NCBI GenBank assembly: GCA_964541695.1
Contig: CAZIRB010000018.1
Location: 1-28,198, forward strand
Length of the DNA: 28,198 bases
Direction: 5' to 3'
Origin: CAZKGE01 sp964541695
Lineage (GTDB): Bacteria; Bacillota; Clostridia; Christensenellales; CAG-138
Shown: one piece after another, positions 1 to 5,886 of the stretch
How positions within the stretch are numbered: the first letter of the stretch is position 1
Layout of the letters: the number at the start of each line of letters is the position of its first letter
Made by a program: the position numbers and the translations under genes
Notes under the pieces: generated by a model
Database searches by the model: none
Seen by the model: the letters and a program-made list of their open reading frames with translations, nothing else
What the model was told of the DNA's origin: nothing

Positions 1-2
1 CG

Positions 3-623
3 CTGACGGACCGGGTTCCGTTCCTTGCGGTCTGCGGCAACCACGACGTGGGCACGGAAACGGTCACGTACACGCGCTTCAAAAAATACGTCGCCGCGCT
101 GTACCCGGACCAGTCGATCCTGTTCGACGGCGGGCGCGGCGCGTACGCGCTCGTCGACACGGACGAGATCAAGCTGCTGTTCGTCGGCACGGGCTGGGGC
201 TACAACGACGCGTCGGTCGCGTACGTCAACGGCGTGCTGGACAAGTACCCGGACCGCGTTGCCGTGCTGTGCGTGCACAGCTATCTCGACGAGAACGGCG
301 CGCGCACGGACGGCGGCGACATCCTGTTCGACAAGGTCGTGGCCAAGCACGCGAATGTAAAGCTCGTGCTCTGCGGCCATCGCGAGGGCGTCGCGCGGCT
401 GGAAACACCGCTCGACGACAACGGCGACGGCGCGCCCGACCGCACGGTGGTTCAACTCCTGTATAACTACCAGTCCGAGCGCAGCAACGACGGCGGCGGA
501 TTCCTGCGCGTGCTGACATTTACGCCGTCCGCGCATAGGCTCGACGTTAAGACGTATTCGCCGCCGCTCAACGAATACCTCACCGACGATACCGCGCAGT
601 TTGCGATCGAGAACGCGTATTGA
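3..623 (+). CDS. Metallophosphoesterase (calcineurin-like), C-terminal part
   Basis: The gene enters from the left edge; the reading frame is already open at base 3 and ends at TGA 621-623, leaving about 206 codons. The GNHD metal-binding motif of calcineurin-like phosphoesterases is read from bases 36-47 (context AVCGNHDVG), so the upstream D-x-H and GD motifs lie outside the window. Further along come CVHSY, the usual place of a metal-binding histidine, and CGHREG, the usual place of the GHxH motif. In the latter the second histidine appears to be replaced by Glu, so metal loading may differ from the norm. The family hydrolyses phosphoesters with two metal ions; the substrate cannot be told. 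A signal peptide or wall anchor cannot be judged because the N-terminus is missing, and no C-terminal membrane segment is seen. The gene converges on the carrier gene at 1025-2458 and shares its terminator. Confidence 0.82.
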   Translation: MTDRVPFLAVCGNHDVGTETVTYTRFKKYVAALYPDQSILFDGGRGAYALVDTDEIKLLFVGTGWGYNDASVAYVNGVLDKYPDRVAVLCVHSYLDENGARTDGGDILFDKVVAKHANVKLVLCGHREGVARLETPLDDNGDGAPDRTVVQLLYNYQSERSNDGGGFLRVLTFTPSAHRLDVKTYSPPLNEYLTDDTAQFAIENAY

Positions 624-778
624 GCGGCGAAAAACAGTTTGCTGGCCTGCTGAAATAGTAAGTTCGGAATTCTTTTGCATTGGCTCCGCCCTTGCCCCAC
701 AGTTCGCAATGGTTGCGCAGGCCCTTTTGGGCCTGTGCTTCGCTTGATCCGCCACTGGCGGCGCTCAGCTTCGGCCTC

Positions 779-908
779 CCGCCAAAGGGACATGTCCCTT
801 TGGAAACCCAACAAATGCAGCGCGCAGGAAACCACGTGTCCGGCAGAACGGGTTCCAAGGGCCTCCGGCCCTTGGCAGGGGTTTGGGGACGAAGTCCCCA
901 ACGTTTCC
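779..908. repeat. Degenerate copy of the hairpin-rich intergenic repeat
   Basis: This stretch is related to the two tandem copies at 5452-5865. It holds the same three palindromes in the same order: an uninterrupted 22-bp palindrome CCAAAGGGAC/GTCCCTTTGG at 782-803, a hairpin around CCAAGGGCC/GGCCCTTGG near 855-876, and TTGGGGAC/GTCCCCAA near 883-901. The middle part and the leading GCGGCGCGGG hairpin are different or absent. The rest of the 624-1024 gap holds another perfect palindrome at 718-735 (CAGGCCCTT/AAGGGCCTG) and the terminator at 953-983; I see no gene in it. Open frames across this region are carried by the repeat and lack family features. Confidence 0.8.
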
Positions 909-952
909 ACCCATCCCGTACCCTCGCACCCCGCACACCCACCCAACCATCC

Positions 953-983
953 AAAAGAGGCCCTCTCGGGCCTCTTTTCTTTT
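953..983. terminator. Bidirectional intrinsic terminator
   Basis: A perfect 10-bp stem (AAAAGAGGCC at 953-962, GGCCTCTTTT at 969-978) with a 6-base loop is flanked by A residues on the left and T residues on the right (TTTT at 975-978 and 980-983). It can therefore end transcription from both the phosphoesterase gene (plus) and the carrier gene (minus). Confidence 0.85.
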
Positions 984-1024
984 CGTGCCTTTTTGCACTT
1001 CAACCTTTTCTTTCTCTTTCTCCC

Positions 1025-2458
1025 TCAATACCCGACCGCCACCGCGAACAGCAGCAGCCCCGACGTGACCGCGACGATCGCAAGCTGGAACGGCAGGCTC
1101 CACCGGGCCCATCTGCCGTAGCCGAGGCCGACGATGCCGAGCGAGATCAAGAGCACGGGGTTCGTCGGATAGAGCACGTTCGAGAAGCCGTCGCCGAACG
1201 CGAAGGCGAGCACGGAGACCTGGCGCGATACGCCGAACAGGTCGGCGAGCGGCGCGATCAGCGGCATGAGCAGGAAGGCCTTGGCCGAGCCGCTCGCGAT
1301 GAACAGGTCGAGCGCGAGCACGAGCCAGTAGATCAAGAGCGCGACCATGCCGCGGCCCGCGCCCTCGGCGAGCTTTACAACGGAGTACAGAATCGTGTCC
1401 AGTATCTTGGCGGTCACGAGCATGTACTTGATCGAGCTCGCCATCAGGATCAGCAGCACGGCGGGCAGTATGCTGGTTACGCCCTGGCCGAACGCGCGGA
1501 AAAACGCGCGCGTCCCCATGCCGGTCAGCAGCGACGCCGCCGTGCCGGCCACGAGGAATATCAGCGCGATGACGGGCATGATCAGGTCCTGCAGCGGCGG
1601 CAAGACCGACGACGAGAGGATCAGCAGCACGCCAAAACCCAGCACGCCGGCGAATACCATAAGCGCGCGGTCGAAGCGCCGGTCTTTCGAAAACTCCGCG
1701 CGCATCGCGAGAAAGCGCGCCGCGGCGTCCGGGTCGTAGGCGAGCGAACGCGCCGGGTCGCGCTCGACGCGCCTGGCGTAGGGAATTAAGAACAGCAGCA
1801 GCATGCCGTACAGGATGACGTAGGTCACAAGCCGCAGCCAGATCGCGGAGAACATCGGCAGCCCGGCAAGCGTCTGCGCCACGCCCACGGTGAACGGATT
1901 GCACACGCCGGTCGAGAATCCGCAGCCCACTGCGAGCAGGCTCATGCCGAGGCCGACGAGCGCGTCCCAGCCGAGCGAATACGCGAGCGCGACCGCGATC
2001 GGAACGAGCGGCACGACCTCCTCGAACGAGCCGACGAACGCGCCGAGCGAGAGGAAGAACAGCGTAATGACCGCGAGCAGGCGGTATTTTTTATCGGCGA
2101 ACGAATGGTGCAGCCGGCTGAGCATGTAGCGCATGAGGCCGCTTGCATCCAGCGCGTTGAACGCGCCGCCGATCACGAACAGGAACGCGATGATCGCGAT
2201 GATCGTGCCGCCGCCCGCGGCGCCGAGCACGAGAAACGGCGAGAGCAAGAACTTCCAGAGCGTCAGCCCGCTCTCGGCGGGCGCGTATGTGCCCGGCACG
2301 ACGGTTTCCTGGCCGTCGACGAGCGTGCGCGCGTATTCGCCGGCAGGCAAAACGAACGTGAGCGCGTACGTGACGAGCATCAGAGCAAGCAGCATGATAA
2401 GCGCGGTGACGAACGATTTTTTGTTGATGTTGAGGACCCTTTGATCCCGGTTCTCCAT
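1025..2458 (-). CDS. YfcC-family (DcuC-like) membrane carrier
   Basis: A 477-residue integral membrane protein. It starts with a short charged tail, then TM1 (about residues 17-38, ending in VLPAGEY), and continues as about 12 hydrophobic segments. The VLPAGEY opening, the FNALDASG segment, the SFEEVVPLVP segment and the STGVCNPFTV loop are what I recognise from the YfcC / C4-dicarboxylate anaerobic carrier family (the DcuC superfamily also holds arginine-ornithine exchangers). Length fits the family (about 460-510). The transported substrate cannot be assigned from sequence; amino acids or dicarboxylates are the known range. The ATG at 2456-2458 follows a G-rich stretch (GGGGATGGGGCGG) that is a weak ribosome binding site. 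The gene stands alone, divergent from the cation ATPase unit and convergent with the phosphoesterase. Confidence 0.82.
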   Translation of the reverse strand: MENRDQRVLNINKKSFVTALIMLLALMLVTYALTFVLPAGEYARTLVDGQETVVPGTYAPAESGLTLWKFLLSPFLVLGAAGGGTIIAIIAFLFVIGGAFNALDASGLMRYMLSRLHHSFADKKYRLLAVITLFFLSLGAFVGSFEEVVPLVPIAVALAYSLGWDALVGLGMSLLAVGCGFSTGVCNPFTVGVAQTLAGLPMFSAIWLRLVTYVILYGMLLLFLIPYARRVERDPARSLAYDPDAAARFLAMRAEFSKDRRFDRALMVFAGVLGFGVLLILSSSVLPPLQDLIMPVIALIFLVAGTAASLLTGMGTRAFFRAFGQGVTSILPAVLLILMASSIKYMLVTAKILDTILYSVVKLAEGAGRGMVALLIYWLVLALDLFIASGSAKAFLLMPLIAPLADLFGVSRQVSVLAFAFGDGFSNVLYPTNPVLLISLGIVGLGYGRWARWSLPFQLAIVAVTSGLLLFAVAVGY

Positions 2459-2491
2459 ATCCGCCCCATCCCCATTTCCTGATTTACCGGC

Positions 2492-2497
2492 AGTATA
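2492..2497 (-). promoter_or_regulatory. Possible -10 box for the YfcC-family gene
   Basis: On the minus strand TATACT lies 34 bases upstream of the start codon, in an AT-richer patch. The -35 region is poor, so this is only a candidate. Confidence 0.35.
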
Positions 2498-2548
2498 CCA
2501 TAAATTCCCGCGCGTCGGGTCCGCGAATAAAATTATTGTAACAACCGG

Positions 2549-2577
2549 TTGAAAATGGAATATGCCCGCGGTATACT
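2549..2577 (+). promoter_or_regulatory. SigA-type promoter of the riboswitch-ATPase unit
   Basis: TTGAAA at 2549-2554 and TATACT at 2572-2577 are separated by 17 bases. The predicted start of transcription near 2584 falls at the 5' edge of the riboswitch, exactly where the aptamer's first helix should begin. Confidence 0.8.
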
Positions 2578-2583
2578 AACTAT

Positions 2584-2723
2584 ATCATGGGGGAGTAGTT
2601 GGCGCGAGAGCAAATCGCGCTCCAAGTCAACATACATGGCGGCAAGCCTGCCGTCTGGCTTGGATGAAATAACCAGACTCATGTACGATACAGGGCCGCC
2701 TGCCATCCGTACATGATTTTTTT
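2584..2723 (+). promoter_or_regulatory. yybP-ykoY-type Mn2+ riboswitch
   Basis: The hallmark GGGGAGTAG is at 2590-2598. It is followed by a long paired arm (TTGG-CGCGA with TCGCG-CT-CCAA, about 2599-2625), then GTCAACATAC at 2626-2635, two short hairpins (GGCA/TGCC and GTCTGG/CCAGAC) and an AGACT segment near the 3' end. That order matches the manganese-sensing yybP-ykoY class. The closing helix would use CATG at 2586-2589 and CATG at 2680-2683; the second CATG is also the foot of the terminator stem at 2680-2723. Metal binding would then favour read-through, which is the on-switch behaviour known for this class. It leads a P-type ATPase, a typical target. A covariance-model search was not possible here. 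Confidence 0.85.
2680..2723 (+). terminator. Riboswitch expression-platform terminator
   Basis: The stem CATGTACGAT (2680-2689) pairs with ATC-c-GTACATG (2705-2715) with one bulged C. It is capped by CAGG/CCTG around a GCCG loop and followed by seven T (2717-2723). It lies 66 bases before the ATPase start and overlaps the aptamer's closing helix, the geometry expected for transcriptional control. Confidence 0.8.
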
Positions 2724-2789
2724 ATAGATGCGGGCAAAGTATACGGGATAAAGCAAGGCGCGCTAGAAAATGGACAGAAGGAGGCCACC

Positions 2790-5432
2790 GTGCAATTCTA
2801 TCTATCGGAAAAGGAAGCCGTACTGAACGAGGTCGGCAGCCGGGACCGCGGGCTTAGCTCGGCCGAGGCCGAACAGCGGCTGCAGCGGGACGGAAAGAAC
2901 CGGCTCAAGGAGGCGGAAAAGCCCTCGCTCGCCGCACGGTTCTTCGCGCAGATGAAGGACCCGATGATTCTGATCCTCCTGGTCGCGGCGGCCATATCGG
3001 GCGTGACGTCGTTCTACGAGGGCGAGAGCTTCGCGGACGTGATCATCATACTGGCCGTCGTGGTCATCAACGCGGTGCTCGGCGTCTACCAGGAGAGCAA
3101 GGCGGAGAAGGCGATCGAGGCGCTGCAGAAGATGTCGGCCTCGCTGTGCCGCGTGCTGCGCGACGGGCAGATCCAGCGCATCAAGAGCGAGGACCTCGTC
3201 GTGGGCGACGTCGTGCTGCTCGAGGCGGGCGACGCCGTGCCGGCCGACGGACGGCTGATCGAGTGCGCGAGTTTGCAGGCCGAGGAAGCGGCGCTGACGG
3301 GCGAGAGCGTGCCCGTGCAGAAGCTGCTCGACGCGCTGCAGCTTGGGGACGCCAAGGATGTGCCGCTCGGCGACCGCCGCAACATGGTCTATATGGGCAG
3401 CACGATTGTGTACGGCCGCGGCAAGGCGGTCGTCACGCACATAGGGATGCAGACGGAGATGGGCAAGATCGCCGACGCCATCGCGAGGACGGAGGAGGGC
3501 AAGACGCCGCTGCAGATCAAGCTGTCGCAGCTCTCGCGCATCCTGACCTGGCTCGTGCTCGGCATCAGCGCGTTCATATTTGCGCTGAATCTGATCCGCT
3601 CGCGCAATCTATCCGGCGAGTTTTTGCTCGACACGTTCATGATCGCCGTCTCGCTCGCGGTGGCCGCGATTCCGGAGGGCCTGGTCGCGGTCGTGACGAT
3701 CGTGCTGTCGATCGGCGTCACGAACATGTCGAGGCGCAACGCAATCATCCGCAGGCTGACCGCGGTCGAGACGCTCGGCTGCGCCGAGATCATCTGCTCG
3801 GATAAGACCGGCACGCTGACGCAGAACAAGATGACCGTCGTGGACGCCTACGGCCCGGACAGGACGCTGCTTGCGGCCGCGCTCGCGCTCGCCAGCGACG
3901 CCGAGATCAACAACGGCGGCGAGACCATCGGCGAGCCGACGGAGTGCGCGCTCGTCAACCATGCCGCGAAAATCGGCCTGCCGAAGCGTACGCTCGAGAG
4001 CGAGCAGCCGCGTGTGGCCGAGGCGCCGTTCGACAGCATGCGCAAGATGATGTCGACCGTGCACGAGTCACGCAGGGGGCTTGTGCAGTATACAAAGGGC
4101 GCGCCGGACGAGGTGCTCAAGCGCTGCGCGTTCTTCCTCGGTGACAAGGGCGACGTCGTGCCGCTCGACGACGAGAAGCGCGCCGAGATACTCGCCGCCA
4201 ACAGGGACATGGCGGCGCGCGCGCTGCGCGTGCTCTGCGGCAGCATGCGGTATCTGGAGACGCTTCCCGCCGCGGCCACGCCGCAGGAGCTGGAGCGCGA
4301 CCTGATATTCCTGGGCCTGGTCGGCATGATCGACCCGGTCCGCCCCGAGGTAAAAGCCGCGATCGACCAGTGCCGCTCGGCCGGCATCCGGCCGATCATG
4401 ATCACGGGCGACCACCGCGACACCGCGATCGCCATCGCCACCGAGCTCGGCATCATATCCGACGAATCGCAGGCGATTACGGGCGCGGAGCTTGCCGAGA
4501 TCCCGGACGAGGAATTCGAGCGCACGGTCGGCCGCTACGGCGTGTACGCGCGCGTGCAGCCCGAGCACAAGGTGCGCATCGTCAATGCCTGGCGGAAGAA
4601 CGGCTGCGTGACCGCGATGACCGGCGACGGCGTGAACGACGCGCCGTCGATCAAGAGCGCGGACATCGGCGTGGGCATGGGCATCACGGGCACGGACGTG
4701 ACCAAGAACGTCGCGGACATGGTGCTTGCGGACGACAACTTCGCCACGATCGTCGGCGCGGTCGAGGAGGGGCGGCGTATCTACGACAACATCCGCAAGG
4801 CGATCCAGTTTTTGCTCTCGTCCAACATGAGCGAGGTGATCAGCATATTTGCCGCGACGCTCATGCAGTTTACGATCCTCAGACCCGCGCACCTGCTGTG
4901 GATCAATCTGATTACGGACAGTTTCCCGGCGCTCGCGCTCGGCACCGAAAAAGCCGAGGCCGACCTGATGCACCGCGCGCCGCGCGCGACGAGCGAGGGC
5001 ATATTCGCCGGCGGCGTCGGCGTCGATATCCTGTACCAGGGCGTGACGGTCTCGCTGCTGACGCTCGCGGCCTACTTCACCGGCCACTATATCGAGTCCG
5101 GCGTGTGGGAGATCACAAACAGCGCCGACGGCATGACGATGGCGTTTTTGACGATGAGTATGGCGGAGATCTTCCATTCGTTCAACATGCGCTCGCAGCG
5201 CGGCAGCGTGTTTACGCTCAAAACGCAGAACAAATACCTCTGGGCCGCGGCCGCGCTCTCGCTGCTGCTCTCGACCGTGATCCTGTACGTGCCGTTCTTG
5301 AGCCGCGCGTTCGGCTTTGAGCACATCAGCCTGCTCGAATACGCGATCGCGCTGGGCCTTGCGTTCCTCGTGATCCCGATCGTCGAGATCGCCAAGGCGA
5401 TCCGTCGCGCGACGGAAAAGCGGGGAAGGTAA
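2790..5432 (+). CDS. P2A-type cation-transporting ATPase (Ca2+/Mn2+ class)
   Basis: An 880-residue pump that moves a divalent cation across the membrane at the cost of ATP. The N-terminal cation-ATPase domain is followed by the actuator domain with TGES (170-173). TM4 reads VAAIPEG with E296. The phosphorylation motif DKTGTLT has D338 as catalytic aspartate, and the hinge motif TGDGVND is at 611-617. The ion-site residues match the SERCA pattern: E296 in TM4, N679 and E682 in TM5 (SSNMSE), N706 and D710 in TM6 (NLITD). There is no heavy-metal-binding N-terminal domain. The start is GTG 2790, placed by AAGGAGG at 2778-2784 with 5-base spacing. Expression is probably controlled by the yybP-ykoY element upstream, which suggests Mn2+ export; the site residues look more like a Ca2+ pump, and both ions are possible. 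Transcription likely ends in the hairpins from 5452 on. Confidence 0.93.
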   Translation: MQFYLSEKEAVLNEVGSRDRGLSSAEAEQRLQRDGKNRLKEAEKPSLAARFFAQMKDPMILILLVAAAISGVTSFYEGESFADVIIILAVVVINAVLGVYQESKAEKAIEALQKMSASLCRVLRDGQIQRIKSEDLVVGDVVLLEAGDAVPADGRLIECASLQAEEAALTGESVPVQKLLDALQLGDAKDVPLGDRRNMVYMGSTIVYGRGKAVVTHIGMQTEMGKIADAIARTEEGKTPLQIKLSQLSRILTWLVLGISAFIFALNLIRSRNLSGEFLLDTFMIAVSLAVAAIPEGLVAVVTIVLSIGVTNMSRRNAIIRRLTAVETLGCAEIICSDKTGTLTQNKMTVVDAYGPDRTLLAAALALASDAEINNGGETIGEPTECALVNHAAKIGLPKRTLESEQPRVAEAPFDSMRKMMSTVHESRRGLVQYTKGAPDEVLKRCAFFLGDKGDVVPLDDEKRAEILAANRDMAARALRVLCGSMRYLETLPAAATPQELERDLIFLGLVGMIDPVRPEVKAAIDQCRSAGIRPIMITGDHRDTAIAIATELGIISDESQAITGAELAEIPDEEFERTVGRYGVYARVQPEHKVRIVNAWRKNGCVTAMTGDGVNDAPSIKSADIGVGMGITGTDVTKNVADMVLADDNFATIVGAVEEGRRIYDNIRKAIQFLLSSNMSEVISIFAATLMQFTILRPAHLLWINLITDSFPALALGTEKAEADLMHRAPRATSEGIFAGGVGVDILYQGVTVSLLTLAAYFTGHYIESGVWEITNSADGMTMAFLTMSMAEIFHSFNMRSQRGSVFTLKTQNKYLWAAAALSLLLSTVILYVPFLSRAFGFEHISLLEYAIALGLAFLVIPIVEIAKAIRRATEKRGR

Positions 5433-5451
5433 GGGGAAACGGAGCGTGATA

Positions 5452-5865
5452 AGCGGCGCGGGGAAACCCGCGCCGCTGTTTGTTGCGAAGACTTTCTGCA
5501 TCGCAGGGGTTCCACCCCTGCACCCCGCCAAAGGGACGCGTCCCTTTGGAAACCCAACGGTGCCTCGAAGTTTCCTGCGGGTTCCAAGGGCCTCAGGCCC
5601 TGGCAGGGGGTTGGGGACAGCGTCCCCAACGTTCCCCGAAAACAGCGGCGCGGGTTTCCCTGCGCCGCTGTTTGTTGCGAAGACTTTCTGCATCGCAGGG
5701 GTTCCATCCCTGCACCCCGCCAAAGGGACGCGTTCCTTTGGAAACCCAAAGGTGCCTCGAAGTTTCCCGCGGGTGCCAAGGGCCTGAGGCCCTTGGCAGG
5801 GGATTGGGGACAGCGTCCCCAACATTCCCCGAAAACAGCGGCGCGGGTTTCCCCGCGCCGCTGTT
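5452..5865. repeat. Tandem 192-bp hairpin-rich intergenic repeat, two copies plus a terminal hairpin
   Basis: A unit of 192-193 bp is present twice in tandem (5453-5644 and 5645-5837) and is closed by a third copy of its first hairpin (5834-5865). Each unit contains, in order: a GCGGCGCGGG/cgCGCCGC hairpin; a TGCATCGCAGGGG/CCCCTGCA segment; an uninterrupted 22-bp palindrome CCAAAGGGAC/GTCCCTTTGG (5528-5549; one mismatch in copy 2 at 5720-5741); a CCAAGGGCCT/AGGCCCTTGG hairpin; and TTGGGGACA/GTCCCCAA. The copies differ at scattered positions. Frames through it code for low-complexity peptides and are not genes. It fills the whole gap between the ATPase and the surface-protein gene. Confidence 0.92.
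5834..5865. terminator. Terminal hairpin of the repeat, likely terminator for the surface-protein gene
   Basis: AACAGCGGCGCGGG pairs with CCCGCGCCGCTGTT around a short loop. On the minus strand the stem is followed by TTTTCGGGG, and it begins 21 bases past the stop codon of the surface-protein gene. The sister hairpin at 5452-5477, 20 bases after the ATPase stop and followed by GTTTGTTG, could serve the plus strand. Confidence 0.6.
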
Positions 5866-5886
5866 GTTACCATCAAAAACCGTCCG

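Noticed and set aside
2680..2715. NiCo (czcD-type) riboswitch suggested by ACAGGGCCGCC
   Set aside because: The GGGGAGTAG and CATAC elements and the terminator geometry fit the manganese class; the NiCo multi-helix junction motifs are absent.
5446..5787. Open frames inside the 192-bp repeat
   Set aside because: They only translate the repeated palindromes and have no start signals.
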